From contig LNDO01000082.1 of the NCBI GenBank assembly GCA_001465025.1, positions 1 to 44,438 of the forward strand: a DNA stretch of 44,438 bases, written 5' to 3'. Source of the stretch: Pseudomonas sp. Ga0074129 (GTDB taxonomy: Bacteria; Pseudomonadota; Gammaproteobacteria; Pseudomonadales; Pseudomonadaceae). The first letter of the stretch is position 1; each line of letters starts with the position of its first letter. Under the pieces are notes generated by a model, which did not search any database, was not told where the DNA came from, and saw nothing but the letters and a program-made list of their open reading frames with translations. The translations under genes and the position numbers were made by a program. This document shows, one piece after another, positions 9,969-18,635 of the stretch.

Positions 9969-10802
9969 ATGGCCACCATTGAATCCCTGCTCAACCACGC
10001 CGCCTTACCTCATTCGCCGACCCCACGGTTGGACGCTGAGCTGTTGCTTGCGGACGTTTTGGGTAAACCGCGCAGCTACCTGCACACCTGGCCGGAGCGC
10101 GAGCTGGAGGCTGAGCAGCTTGAGCGCTATCAGGCGATGTTGGCGCGGCGACAGGCCGGTGAGCCGGTGGCTTATATCCTTGGCCAGCAGGGCTTTTGGA
10201 GCCTGGAGCTGGAAGTGGCGCCGCATACGCTGATTCCTCGCCCCGACACTGAGCTGCTGGTGGAAACAGCTCTGGCGCTGCTGCCGGGCACACCGTCGAC
10301 CCTTCTGGATCTGGGCACTGGCACCGGGGCGATTGCCTTGGCCTTGGCCTGCGAACGCCCTGCGTGGCGTTTGACCGGGGTGGATCGTGTTCCTGAAGCG
10401 GTGGCCCTGGCAGAGCGCAATCGAGCGCGGCTTAAACTGAGCAATGTGCGGTTTATCGAGAGCCAGTGGTTCAGTGCGCTGGCGGGCGAGCGCTATCAGC
10501 TGATCGTCAGCAACCCCCCCTATATTGCAGCCGATGATCACCATCTGGCCGAAGGCGATGTGCGTTTCGAGCCGAGCAGCGCTTTGGTGGCGGGCGCAGA
10601 TGGGCTCGACGATATTCGCCTGATCATTGCGCAGGCTCCGGAACATCTGGAAGCCGGTGGCTGGCTGCTGCTGGAGCATGGCTTTGATCAGGCTGTAGCG
10701 GTGCGTGAGCTGCTGAGTGCGCGTGGCTTTAGCGCGGTGGAAAGTCGGCGTGACCTCGGCGGCCATGAGCGCATCAGTTTGGGACGCTTTTTCCATGAGT
10801 GA
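9969..10802 (+). CDS. prmC: Release factor glutamine N5-methyltransferase
   Basis: PrmC methylates the GGQ glutamine of RF1 and RF2 using SAM. The ATG at 9969 gives MATIESLLNH and 277 residues, the usual length. An upstream in-frame start at 9933 lies in the REP element and was rejected. The N-terminal helical domain covers ~1-85, the SAM loop DLGTGTG is at 114-120, and the glutamine-binding NPPY is at 182-185. It follows its substrate gene prfA, and its stop lies 4 bases before the chosen moeB start. Confidence 0.96.
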   Translation: MATIESLLNHAALPHSPTPRLDAELLLADVLGKPRSYLHTWPERELEAEQLERYQAMLARRQAGEPVAYILGQQGFWSLELEVAPHTLIPRPDTELLVETALALLPGTPSTLLDLGTGTGAIALALACERPAWRLTGVDRVPEAVALAERNRARLKLSNVRFIESQWFSALAGERYQLIVSNPPYIAADDHHLAEGDVRFEPSSALVAGADGLDDIRLIIAQAPEHLEAGGWLLLEHGFDQAVAVRELLSARGFSAVESRRDLGGHERISLGRFFHE

Positions 10803-10806
10803 AGCC

Positions 10807-11577
10807 ATGGACACAGAGAACATGCTGAGCGACGAAGAACTGCTGCGCTATAGCCGGCAGATCCTGCTGCAACAGATCGATATCGCCGGGCAGCTGCGCC
10901 TGAAAAACAGCCGTGCGCTGATCATCGGCCTTGGCGGCTTGGGTTCGCCAGTGGCACTGTATCTGGCGGCTGCAGGTGTCGGAGAGTTGCATCTGGCGGA
11001 TTTTGATACGGTCGACCTGACCAACCTGCAACGGCAGATCGCCCACGACACTGCCAGCATCGGTCAGAGCAAAGTCGACTCGGCCAGCAAACGCTTGTTG
11101 GCGATCAATACGCAGTTGCGCTTGCACGCGCATCGCGAGGGCCTGGACAGCGACTCTCTGGCGGCAGCCGTGGCGGCTGTCGATGTGGTGCTGGATTGCT
11201 CGGACAACTTCACCACCCGCGAAGCGGTCAATGCCGCGTGCGTGGCGGCCAAGGTGCCACTGGTCAGCGGCGCGGCGATCCGCCTAGAAGGTCAACTCTC
11301 GGTATTCGACCCGCGTCGTGACGACAGCCCCTGCTACCACTGCCTCTATGGTCATGGCAGTGAAGCCGAGCTGACCTGCAGCGAAGCCGGTGTGGTTGGC
11401 CCGCTGGTCGGTCTGGTCGGCAGCTTGCAGGCACTGGAGGCCTTGAAGCTGCTGGCGCAGTTCGGTGAGCCGCTGGTGGGGCGTTTGCTGCTGATTGATG
11501 CCTTGAACAGCCGTTTCCGTGAACTGCGGGTCAAGCGTGATCCGGGCTGCGCCGTGTGTGGTGTGCATGCCCAGTAA
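10807..11577 (+). CDS. moeB: Molybdopterin-synthase adenylyltransferase (MoeB/ThiF/HesA family)
   Basis: This is an E1-like enzyme that adenylates the C-terminal glycine of the MPT-synthase small subunit; ThiS-type partners are also possible. The nucleotide-binding [19 protein letters not shown] comes early, followed by CSDNFTTR. Two CxxC pairs (CYHC and CAVC near the C-terminus) should bind structural zinc. Start choice is uncertain between ATG at 10795, 10807 and 10822. I chose 10807 (256 residues) because GAGTGA precedes it, whereas 10822 gives the shortest family-like start (MLSDEELL). The 3' end overlaps murI by 11 bases. Confidence 0.9.
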   Translation: MDTENMLSDEELLRYSRQILLQQIDIAGQLRLKNSRALIIGLGGLGSPVALYLAAAGVGELHLADFDTVDLTNLQRQIAHDTASIGQSKVDSASKRLLAINTQLRLHAHREGLDSDSLAAAVAAVDVVLDCSDNFTTREAVNAACVAAKVPLVSGAAIRLEGQLSVFDPRRDDSPCYHCLYGHGSEAELTCSEAGVVGPLVGLVGSLQALEALKLLAQFGEPLVGRLLLIDALNSRFRELRVKRDPGCAVCGVHAQ

Positions 11578-12358
11578 CGCGCCGATTGGCGTATTCGACT
11601 CCGGCGTCGGCGGGCTGTCGGTGCTGCGTGAGATGCGCGCGCTGCTGCCCAATGAGTCGCTGCTGTATATCGCCGACAGCGGCCATGTGCCCTACGGCGA
11701 GAAAAGCCCGGAATTTATCCGTGAGCGCTGCCGGGTATTGGCTGAGTTTCTGCTCGCCCAGGGAGCTAAGGCGTTGGTGTTGGCCTGCAATACCGCCACA
11801 GTGGCTGGTGTGGCCGAGTTGCGAGAGTTATATCCGCAGCTGCCCTTAGTGGGCATGGAACCGGCGGTTAAGCCAGCGGCTGCCGCCACCCAGAGCGGCG
11901 TGGTGGGTGTGCTGGCCACCACCGGCACGCTGAAAAGCGCCAAGTTCGCCGCCTTGCTCGACCGCTTTGCCAGTGATGTGCGGGTGATCACCCAGCCGTG
12001 TCCGGGCTTGGTCGAATGTATCGAGGCGGGTGAGTTGGATAGCCTCACCACCCGGCAGTTGCTGCAGGGTTTTGTCACGCCGCTGCTGGATCAGGGCTGC
12101 GACACGCTGATTCTCGGTTGCACCCATTACCCCTTTATCAAACCGTTGCTGCGCACTCTGGTGCCGGATTCGATCAGCTTGATCGACACCGGTGCAGCGG
12201 TGGCGCGGCAGGTGCAACGGTTGTTGGCCCAGGCCGATCTGCTCGCCAGCGGCCCGGCGCAGCCCGCGCAGTTTTGGTCGAGTGGTGATCCGGCCGCCAT
12301 GCAGCGCATCTTGCCTCTGCTGTGGGGCGAGCCAGGCGCTGTGCGAGCATTGCCTTAG
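11567..12358 (+). CDS. murI: Glutamate racemase
   Basis: This enzyme makes D-glutamate for peptidoglycan. The protein has 263 residues from the ATG at 11567 ([20 protein letters not shown]). The two catalytic cysteines are C74 (LACNTAT) and C185 (GCTHYPF), and D11-S12 is in the DSGVGG loop. It overlaps the end of moeB by 11 bases, so coupling is likely. pagL follows after 127 bases. Confidence 0.96.
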   Translation: MPSNAPIGVFDSGVGGLSVLREMRALLPNESLLYIADSGHVPYGEKSPEFIRERCRVLAEFLLAQGAKALVLACNTATVAGVAELRELYPQLPLVGMEPAVKPAAAATQSGVVGVLATTGTLKSAKFAALLDRFASDVRVITQPCPGLVECIEAGELDSLTTRQLLQGFVTPLLDQGCDTLILGCTHYPFIKPLLRTLVPDSISLIDTGAAVARQVQRLLAQADLLASGPAQPAQFWSSGDPAAMQRILPLLWGEPGAVRALP

Positions 12359-12485
12359 GCCTGGGCGGCCTCGTTTTGCTTGCCCACTATGAAACGCCAA
12401 CAGCCCATCAGCTCACTTCGCGCTAAAGCTACCTATACTCGTGCTGTTACAAATGGTTTCTAACTTGGCCTGAAAGGAAATTGGC

Positions 12486-13001
12486 ATGAGAAAAGTACTG
12501 ACCTTGGCCGCTGCGGCGGCGTTGGCATGGGGGCAGTTGGGTGCTGCGCAGGCGATGGACCTGAGTGTGGCCATTGGGCAAACCGGTGACTCGATCATGA
12601 CCTACCGGCTGGGGGCGCAGTTCGATTTCAAGCGCAGTTGGTTTGCCAGTGATGTGGGTCGCCTGACCGGTTATTGGGATGCCGGCTACACCTACTGGGA
12701 AGGCGATCTAACTGCTAGTAACCACAGCGTCTCGTTCAGCCCGGTGTTCGTTTATGAGTTTGCCGGCGAGCGTTTCAAACCCTATATCGAGGCTGGGATC
12801 GGTGTGGCGGCGTTTAGCAGCACTGAATTGGAAGATAACGACCTGGCCACTTCATTCCAGTTTGAAGACCGTCTCGGCGTGGGCGTGCGCTTCGCCGGCC
12901 AGGAAATCGGTATTCGTGCGCTGCACTACTCCAATGCGGGCATCAAACAGCCGAACCAAGGTGTCGAAAATTACACCCTGCATTACCGCATGAGCTTCTG
13001 A
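12486..13001 (+). CDS. pagL: Lipid A 3-O-deacylase PagL
   Basis: PagL is an outer-membrane beta-barrel esterase that removes the 3-O-acyl chain of lipid A. The 171-residue precursor has a signal peptide ending at AQA (cleavage after residue 23). The catalytic residues are visible as H147 and S149 in RALHYSNAGIKQPN and E161. After signal removal they match the P. aeruginosa H126/S128/E140 spacing. The chain ends in an aromatic residue (RMSF), as usual for barrel assembly. A good ribosome-binding site (AAAGGAAA) precedes the ATG. A possible -10 TATACT lies at 12434-12439 without a convincing -35. The location beside murI is as in P. aeruginosa. Confidence 0.92.
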   Translation: MRKVLTLAAAAALAWGQLGAAQAMDLSVAIGQTGDSIMTYRLGAQFDFKRSWFASDVGRLTGYWDAGYTYWEGDLTASNHSVSFSPVFVYEFAGERFKPYIEAGIGVAAFSSTELEDNDLATSFQFEDRLGVGVRFAGQEIGIRALHYSNAGIKQPNQGVENYTLHYRMSF

Positions 13002-13010
13002 CGCCTGCAG

Positions 13011-13048
13011 TCATTAAAAAACCGGATCACAGTCCGGTTTTTTAATGA
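13011..13048 (+). terminator. Rho-independent terminator after pagL
   Basis: A long perfect stem (13011-13026 with 13032-13047, core ACCGGA/TCCGGT) is flanked by A and T runs. It starts 10 bases after the pagL stop. Its symmetry would also let it act on the minus strand, for transcripts from 13112. Confidence 0.9.
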
Positions 13049-13111
13049 CCTTTTCCCGTCTCAGCGTTCCACTGTCTCCTGGCTGGCGCAATGCTAGGTA
13101 GCCCAGCAGCT

Positions 13112-13423
13112 TTAGCGGTAGATGCTGCCCATGCCTTTGCGCTCGTCGAGGCATTCCGGCGAGGCGGTTTCAAATTCGCGGCAGATCAGTGGGCGAACTT
13201 CGTAGATGGTGCAGCGCATGCTGTTACGGTCCAGCGCAGCGCACCAGCCATCGTCCAAGCGCAGCATCACTTCGCCACCCCAGTCATCCGTGTCGATATA
13301 GCGGGGCGGTACGCCGGTGTCGGTGATCAGCATGACTTCCAGCTGGCAGCAGCAAGCGGCGCAGTTGGAGCAACTGACGGCTTCTTCGTTAGGCAACTGG
13401 GTATGGGGGATGTTCTCGCTCAT
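13112..13423 (-). CDS. YkgJ-family cysteine cluster protein
   Basis: This 103-residue protein starts at the ATG at 13423 (MSENIPHTQLPNEEAVSC). Cysteines at 18, 21, 24, 25 and 26, plus later C in GWCAAL, MRCTIY, PLICREF and SPECLDE, match the YkgJ/UPF0153 pattern, thought to bind zinc or an Fe-S cluster. The cellular function is unknown. The upstream in-frame extension to 13498 lies in a hairpin repeat and was not included. The gene ends 64 bases beyond the pagL terminator and faces pagL. Confidence 0.88.
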   Translation of the reverse strand: MSENIPHTQLPNEEAVSCSNCAACCCQLEVMLITDTGVPPRYIDTDDWGGEVMLRLDDGWCAALDRNSMRCTIYEVRPLICREFETASPECLDERKGMGSIYR

Positions 13424-13469
13424 GCCGCGCAGTTTACGCCAATGGTGTGAGTGCGGCGTAGCGGTCGAT

Positions 13470-13503
13470 GTTGGGTGGATGGGTGAAGCCTCATCCACCC
13501 AAC
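13470..13503. repeat. Short palindromic repeat
   Basis: GTTGGGTGGATG at 13470-13481 pairs with CATCCACCCAAC at 13492-13503. It is a compact hairpin of the dispersed Pseudomonas intergenic type, in the gap between the YkgJ-like gene and the DUF2878 gene. Confidence 0.7.
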
Positions 13504-13598
13504 CAAGTCACGGGATTTGCGCAGAAGCATAGGACTCAATAGGGAATGCCTGTTTATTGCGCCTTCGTTGCGCTCAACCAATGCGGCCCCAGCTTAGC

Positions 13599-14126
13599 CT
13601 AGGCCGATTGACGGGTTCTCAGCGTCTGCTCGTATTGCGCTCGATAGAGTTTGGCAAAGCCATGCAGCACGGGCATCACCAGCGCCCAAATTACGGCGAG
13701 CAGCAGCAGGGTCTGCCAGGTGCCATAGGGCAGGCCGACGCCAGCAATCTGTGCACCCGCGTAATAGGAGAGCGGGGCTACAATCGCGCCAAGCAGGCTG
13801 CCACGCCACCAGGGTTGGGCTGTCCAGGCCATGCAGTGGTTTAGAGTGGTGGCCAGCAGCAGCCACAGGCTGGCCAGCCAGAGTGGGACCAGCACGCGTG
13901 GTTCACCGAAATCAAACACCCCCATGTTCAGTAAAAAACTGTCCAGGGCGCTGCCAACAATAAACACGCTGACCAGCAGTTTGCCTTCGGCCGCCCAACT
14001 GCTGGTCCACAGCAGGTGCACCAGTACGACGGCCAAGGCCACCAACAGCCACAGGCTGTCGCCACCAAACACGCTGGCGAACCAGCCAAGCTGAAACAGC
14101 AGGGTGTTGACGATCAACTTAGCCAT
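13599..14126 (-). CDS. DUF2878 integral membrane protein
   Basis: This 175-residue, strongly hydrophobic protein has about five membrane segments, with characteristic FQLGWFASVFGG near the start and GLPYGTWQTLLLL. It matches DUF2878, a family of unknown function often found beside Cfa-like methyltransferase, DUF1365 and flavin amine-oxidase genes. The start is the ATG at 14126, which overlaps the end of the Cfa-like gene by eight bases. It is the last gene of the nine-gene operon, so it probably acts in the same membrane-lipid process. No enzymatic motif is recognisable. Confidence 0.85.
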   Translation of the reverse strand: MAKLIVNTLLFQLGWFASVFGGDSLWLLVALAVVLVHLLWTSSWAAEGKLLVSVFIVGSALDSFLLNMGVFDFGEPRVLVPLWLASLWLLLATTLNHCMAWTAQPWWRGSLLGAIVAPLSYYAGAQIAGVGLPYGTWQTLLLLAVIWALVMPVLHGFAKLYRAQYEQTLRTRQSA

Positions 14127-15393
14127 CAAAGTTTCCTAGCAGAGGGGCAGGGCGCGCGGCGGGTTTGGCCAGCAGCAATTGCGCGGTGCCGATGGTGCGC
14201 TCGATAAAGCCGCCCTCGCAATAGCACAGGTAGAACTCCCACAGGCGGAAGAAGTAATCGTCGTAGCCCTGTTGCTCCAGCTTGTGCCGGGCATGGCGCA
14301 GGTTGTCGTGCCAGATGCGCAGCGTGCGCGCGTAGTGCAGGCCGAAGTCTTCCATGTGGTGCAGGTTCATGTCGGTCTTGGCAGTGATGATTTCCAGCAT
14401 TTTGTTTACCGACGGCAATGCGCCACCGGGGAAAATGTAGCGCTGGATAAAATCGACGGCGTTCTTCGCCTGCTCATAGCGCTGGTCACGAATGGTGATG
14501 GCCTGCAGCAACATCAGCCCGTCGGGCTTGAGCAGGTTGGCGCATTGCTGGAAGTAGGTGGGCAGGAAGCGATGGCCCACGGCTTCGATCATCTCGATGG
14601 ACACCAGCTTGTCGTACTGGCCGCGCAGGTCGCGGTAATCCTCCAGCAGCAGGGTGATTTGCCCTTCCAGCCCTTGCTGTTTGATGCGTCGTTCGGTGTA
14701 GGCGAACTGCTCGCGTGACAGCGTGGTGGTGGTGACTTTGCAGCCGTAGTGGGTGGCCGCGTAGATGGCCATGCTGCCCCAGCCGGTGCCGATTTCCAGC
14801 AGGTGATCACTGGGCTTGAGCGCGAGCTTCTGGCAGATGCGCTCAAGTTTATTCAACTGCGCCTGCTCAAGGCTGTCGTCAGCGCTTTTAAACATGGCCG
14901 CCGAGTACATCATGGTTGGGTCGAGGAACTGTTCAAACAGGTCATTGCCCAGGTCGTAGTGCGCCGAGATGTTCTTGCGCGAACCTTTGCGCGTGTTGCG
15001 ATTGAGCCAGTGCAGCCCTTGGACAAGCGGGCGACCGAGCTGCGCCAGGCCGCTTTCCATGGCGTCGAGTACATCCAGGTTGCTGACAAATACGCGAACC
15101 ACCGCCGTCAGGTCTGGCGATGTCCAGTAACCGTGGATATAGGCTTCACCCGAGCCAATCGAGCCATTACCCGCGACCAGGCCCCACACTGCACCATCCT
15201 GCACGTGGATTTCTGCGCACAGGTTGGAGTGAGGGTCGCCGAACTCCATGCGCTCGTCGCCTTCCACAATCACCAACTGGCCATGACGCAGCTGCTTGAG
15301 TTGGCGCATCACGGCGCGGCGCAACAGGCTGGCACCGATACCGCTGCCGGCACGCACAACATGTTTGGCGGAGGTCAGGCTAGAGCTTTTCAT
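14119..15393 (-). CDS. Cyclopropane-fatty-acid synthase-like SAM methyltransferase
   Basis: This 424-residue protein of the Cfa/MmaA type adds a methyl or methylene group from SAM to the double bond of a phospholipid-bound unsaturated acyl chain. The SAM loop LEIGTGWGSMAIYAA is near residues 200-215, with the family motifs SAHYDLGNDLFEQFLD and YIFPGGALPS. The start ATG at 15393 (MKSSSLTSAKHVV) was preferred; the frame runs to 15435. It overlaps DUF1365 upstream by 14 bases. With the DUF1365, amine-oxidase-like, SDR and DUF2878 neighbours it resembles clusters linked to singlet-oxygen response and unusual (for example furan) fatty acids. The exact product cannot be told from sequence. Confidence 0.88.
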   Translation of the reverse strand: MKSSSLTSAKHVVRAGSGIGASLLRRAVMRQLKQLRHGQLVIVEGDERMEFGDPHSNLCAEIHVQDGAVWGLVAGNGSIGSGEAYIHGYWTSPDLTAVVRVFVSNLDVLDAMESGLAQLGRPLVQGLHWLNRNTRKGSRKNISAHYDLGNDLFEQFLDPTMMYSAAMFKSADDSLEQAQLNKLERICQKLALKPSDHLLEIGTGWGSMAIYAATHYGCKVTTTTLSREQFAYTERRIKQQGLEGQITLLLEDYRDLRGQYDKLVSIEMIEAVGHRFLPTYFQQCANLLKPDGLMLLQAITIRDQRYEQAKNAVDFIQRYIFPGGALPSVNKMLEIITAKTDMNLHHMEDFGLHYARTLRIWHDNLRHARHKLEQQGYDDYFFRLWEFYLCYCEGGFIERTIGTAQLLLAKPAARPAPLLGNFDG

Positions 15394-16192
15394 GGGATAC
15401 ATCCTTTGATGCGGTGCGGGCAACGCGGAAATCACCTTCTGCGGCCCGATGAGTGAAAAGGGGAATGCGTTTGAGCAGCAGGCGCAGCGCTTGCCAGTAA
15501 ATGGCGGCGACGGTCTTGCCGGTCATCCAGGGGAACTGCAGCAGGTAGTGATGCAGGCTGCTGCGGTTGAGCGGTGTACGGTGCAGACTGAGGCTGGCAT
15601 CGAAGAGTTTTTCATCGGCTTGCCAGTCGGCCATGTGAATACCTAAGCGCTCGCCGGCTGGGCTGAAACTCATGCGGTATTCCAGCTCGCGCGGTAAAAA
15701 CGGCGAAACATGAAACGCCTTGGCCACGGCCACGTGCAGATGGCCATCGCCCTCGGCGGGCAGCACATAGTGGTAGCGCTCACGGAACGGCGTGTTGCTG
15801 ACTTCGCAAAGAATCGCCGCCAACCGCCCGTCCGCCTCGTGGCAGTAGAAGAAGCTGGCCGGATTAAAACTCAAGCCCCAGCTACGCGGTTGGGTCAGCA
15901 GGCAAATCGCGCCCAAAGGCGTGCGGCCAAGCGCTTGAGTCACGCGCTGCCGAACGGCATCGATCAGTGACATGCCAACCGTGGTGAACTGCGGCAGGTA
16001 GTCGGTTTCACGAAAGGCAAACGGCGCAAAGCGTCCACGGCCGGCCAGCGGCGACAGGGCCAGCACCGCGTCTTGCTCGCTCAGGTCGAGGTACAGCAAG
16101 CCCATGCGATAGCGGAAGTTGTGCTGGCGCGGCGCAAATCGCCGGTGCTGCACCCAGCCGCTGTACAAGGCGCTGTTGACGATCGTGCTCAT
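15380..16192 (-). CDS. DUF1365 family protein
   Basis: The protein has 270 residues and begins MSTIVNSALYSGWVQHRRF. It contains the family blocks HNFRYRMGLLYLDL, FNPASFFYCHEADGRL and EVSNTPFRERYHYVLP. The biochemical function is not established. The family nearly always sits between a flavin amine-oxidase-like gene and a Cfa-like methyltransferase, exactly as here, so a part in the same lipid modification is inferred. Its ATG shares one base with the upstream stop, and its 3' end overlaps the Cfa-like gene. Confidence 0.88.
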   Translation of the reverse strand: MSTIVNSALYSGWVQHRRFAPRQHNFRYRMGLLYLDLSEQDAVLALSPLAGRGRFAPFAFRETDYLPQFTTVGMSLIDAVRQRVTQALGRTPLGAICLLTQPRSWGLSFNPASFFYCHEADGRLAAILCEVSNTPFRERYHYVLPAEGDGHLHVAVAKAFHVSPFLPRELEYRMSFSPAGERLGIHMADWQADEKLFDASLSLHRTPLNRSSLHHYLLQFPWMTGKTVAAIYWQALRLLLKRIPLFTHRAAEGDFRVARTASKDVSHEKL

Positions 16193-17439
16193 TACAACGA
16201 CTCACCAAATTCACGGGCCACGCGCAATGCGCTGACCACGCCGTCTTCATGGAAGCCGCTGGCCCAGTAAGCACCGCAGAAGTAACTGTGGTTGGCGCCG
16301 AGCAGTTCTTGCCAGCGCGCTTGCGCCGCCATGCCGTCCAGGCTGTATTGCGGGTGAGCGTAGGTAAAGCGCGCGAGAATTTTGTTTGGGTCGATGGCGG
16401 CTGTCTGGTTCAGGCTGACGCAGAAGGTGCTGTCACTCTGGATGCCTTGCAGGATGTTCATGTCATAGGTGACGGCGGCGGGCTGATCCACAGGCCCGCC
16501 CAATCGGTAGTTCCAACTGGCCCAAGCCATCGGCCGTTTGGGCAGCAGGCGGGTATCGGTGTGCAGCACCACGTCGTTATCGGCATACGGCAGCGCGCCG
16601 AGGATGGATTGCTCGGTGTCGCTCGGCTGCGCCAGCAAGCCAAGTGCTTGATCGCTGTGGCAGGCAAACACCACCTTGTCGAAGCGCTCAATGCCAGCAT
16701 TGCTGTGCACGATCACGCCATCGGCGTCGCGCTCTACGCGTGTGACTGGGCAGTTGAGGCGGATCTTCTCGCGAAATGACTCGGTCAGGGGCGCGATGTA
16801 GCTGCTGGAGCCGCCTTCAATCACACACCACTGCGGCCGGTCGCTGACCGAGAGCAGGCCGTGATTCTTGAAAAAGCGCACGAAGAATTGCAGCGGAAAA
16901 CCAAGCATGTCCGCCAGTGACATCGACCAGATCGCCGCGCCCATAGGCACGATGTAATGCTGGATAAAACGCTCGCTGTACGCATTGGCCTTCAGGTAGT
17001 CACCGAGGGTCATGTCGGCGGCGATGCGCTGGTTGTTGAGGTCCAGCAGGGCTTCGCGGTTAAAGCGCAGGATGTCGCGCACCATGCCAATAAACTTGGG
17101 TGAAAACAGGTTGCGGCGCTGGGCAAACAAGGTGTTGAGGCTATGCCCGTTGTACTCCACGCCAGTCAGCGGATCGCTGACCGAAAAGCTCATTTCGGTG
17201 TCCTTGAACCCTACGCCCAACTGGCTAAGCAGGCGGATAAAGTTCGGGTAGGTCCAGTCGTTGAACACAATAAAGCCGGTGTCCACGGCGTACCGCTGCC
17301 CGTTCACCTCAACATCAACGGTGTGGGTATGACCGCCAATCCAGTCGCTGGCTTCAAACACCGTGATCTCGTGGCGGCGGTTGAGCAGGTAGGCGCTGGT
17401 GAGGCCGGCAATGCCGCTGCCGATAATGGCAATTTTCAT
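16192..17439 (-). CDS. FAD-dependent amine-oxidase-like oxidoreductase
   Basis: This 415-residue flavoprotein has an N-terminal FAD-binding Rossmann motif (IIGSGIAGLTSAYLL), then the GG-doublet segment IGGHTHTVDVEVNG and a DTGFIVFN block characteristic of the subgroup found beside DUF1365 and Cfa. It probably oxidises or desaturates a lipid substrate; it resembles the flavin desaturase role proposed for bacterial furan-fatty-acid synthesis, but this is inference. No signal peptide is seen. It ends at 16192, overlapping DUF1365 by one base, and follows the SDR gene after nine bases. A second, shorter flavoprotein of the same fold lies at 22355-23347. Confidence 0.87.
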   Translation of the reverse strand: MKIAIIGSGIAGLTSAYLLNRRHEITVFEASDWIGGHTHTVDVEVNGQRYAVDTGFIVFNDWTYPNFIRLLSQLGVGFKDTEMSFSVSDPLTGVEYNGHSLNTLFAQRRNLFSPKFIGMVRDILRFNREALLDLNNQRIAADMTLGDYLKANAYSERFIQHYIVPMGAAIWSMSLADMLGFPLQFFVRFFKNHGLLSVSDRPQWCVIEGGSSSYIAPLTESFREKIRLNCPVTRVERDADGVIVHSNAGIERFDKVVFACHSDQALGLLAQPSDTEQSILGALPYADNDVVLHTDTRLLPKRPMAWASWNYRLGGPVDQPAAVTYDMNILQGIQSDSTFCVSLNQTAAIDPNKILARFTYAHPQYSLDGMAAQARWQELLGANHSYFCGAYWASGFHEDGVVSALRVAREFGESL

Positions 17440-17448
17440 GGGCTGTCC

Positions 17449-18216
17449 TTAGGTCTTGGCTTCTGCGCGGGCCATGCGGGCGCCGATGGCCACCTGCATA
17501 CGCTTGGGAAGATGGCCGAGCAGTTTGAGAATGACAATAAATGGGCCAGGGAAGGCGATTTCAAAAGGTTGCTGATCCAGGCGCTGGGCTATGTAGCCAG
17601 CGGCCTTGTCCACCGGCCAGCGCATGGGCATGGGGAAATCATTTTTCTGCGTCAGCGGGGTGTCGACGAAACCAGGGCTGACCAAGGTGACGGCGATTTT
17701 TTCTGCCTTCAGATCGATGCGCAGTGCTTCAAACAGGTAACGCATGGCCGCCTTGGATGCGCCATAGGCTTCGGCGCGTGGCAGCGGCATAAAGGTTACT
17801 GAGCTGCTAACACCGACCAAGTGCGGACTGTTACCCAAACGCAGCAAGGGCAGGGCGGCCTCGATGCAGTAACTGGCAGAAAACAGATTGGCGCGCATTA
17901 CACGCTCGACCATGGCTGCTTCAAATGCGCTGACCTCAACATATTCACAAGTGCCTGCATTGAGAATGGCGCAGTCCAGCGCACCCCAGACTTGGGCAAT
18001 GTGCTCGCCAATAGCGCGGACTTGAGTGGCGTCACTGAGGTCGCCAGCGACTACCAGCACCTGCTGCGGATAGCGCTTGGCAAGCGCTTGCAGCGGTTCG
18101 ACGCTGCGTGCGCTGAGTGCCAGTCGATGACCTTGGGCGAGCAGTTGTTCGGCCAGTGCCGCGCCAATGCCGCTGCTGGCCCCTGTTAACCAAATACGCC
18201 GTGCGTTTGCGTTCAT
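17449..18216 (-). CDS. SDR family NAD(P)-dependent oxidoreductase
   Basis: This classical short-chain dehydrogenase has 255 residues. The cofactor motif TGASSGIG is at 15-22, NAG is near 91, a Ser lies in VSSSVTF, and the active-site YxxxK is in AYGASKAAM. A hydrophobic, basic C-terminus (FIVILKLLGHLPKRMQVAIGARM) suggests membrane association, fitting a lipid substrate. It overlaps the upstream NTF2-like gene as ATGA at 18213-18216. The substrate is unknown; a redox step in modifying the operon's lipid product is plausible. Confidence 0.88.
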   Translation of the reverse strand: MNANARRIWLTGASSGIGAALAEQLLAQGHRLALSARSVEPLQALAKRYPQQVLVVAGDLSDATQVRAIGEHIAQVWGALDCAILNAGTCEYVEVSAFEAAMVERVMRANLFSASYCIEAALPLLRLGNSPHLVGVSSSVTFMPLPRAEAYGASKAAMRYLFEALRIDLKAEKIAVTLVSPGFVDTPLTQKNDFPMPMRWPVDKAAGYIAQRLDQQPFEIAFPGPFIVILKLLGHLPKRMQVAIGARMARAEAKT

Positions 18217-18635
18217 GCCAACCTCCGTTTCAGCCAGCGTATTGCCGAGCCGAGTAAGGGCAGGTGCTCATAGAGCAGGCTGCCGGCGTCGAAATAGTCT
18301 CGGTGACGATAGACCTTATCCTGCCACAAGAGGTGCGAGCAGCCTTCAACCCGGATCAGTTGGCCGCCAGCCAAACGCGGATGGCGGTAACTCATGGTCC
18401 AGCGCAGGTAGCCTTCACCGTCGCGCACCTGATCAAAGCCATAGAAGTCGAAGCGCAGTTCGCTGACATTGGCGTACATCTCGCCGAAGTAACGCTGCAT
18501 ATTGCTTAGGCCACGCACCTCATGCAGCGGGTCGCAGAACAGGGCGTCGTCGCTGTAGAGCTTGCCGAGTAAATGCAGGTTGTCTTTGTTCAGCGCGGCA
18601 AAGTCGTGGGCGAACTGGCGCAGGTAATCGCTCAT
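18213..18635 (-). CDS. NTF2/SnoaL-like protein
   Basis: This 140-residue protein matches the cone-shaped NTF2-like fold: LRQFAHDFAALNKDNLHLLGKLYSDDALFCDPLHEVRG at the start, then strands such as YLRWTMSYRHPRLAGG and a G-C-S-H-L segment. Such proteins bind or isomerise small hydrophobic molecules, but many have no known substrate. It overlaps phr upstream (ATGA, 18632-18635) and the SDR downstream (ATGA), giving tight translational coupling. A specific role cannot be assigned. Confidence 0.85.
   Translation of the reverse strand: MSDYLRQFAHDFAALNKDNLHLLGKLYSDDALFCDPLHEVRGLSNMQRYFGEMYANVSELRFDFYGFDQVRDGEGYLRWTMSYRHPRLAGGQLIRVEGCSHLLWQDKVYRHRDYFDAGSLLYEHLPLLGSAIRWLKRRLA

Noticed and set aside
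12434-12439. TATACT as the -10 of a pagL promoter
   Set aside because: No acceptable -35 lies 16-18 bases upstream, so it is not listed as a promoter.
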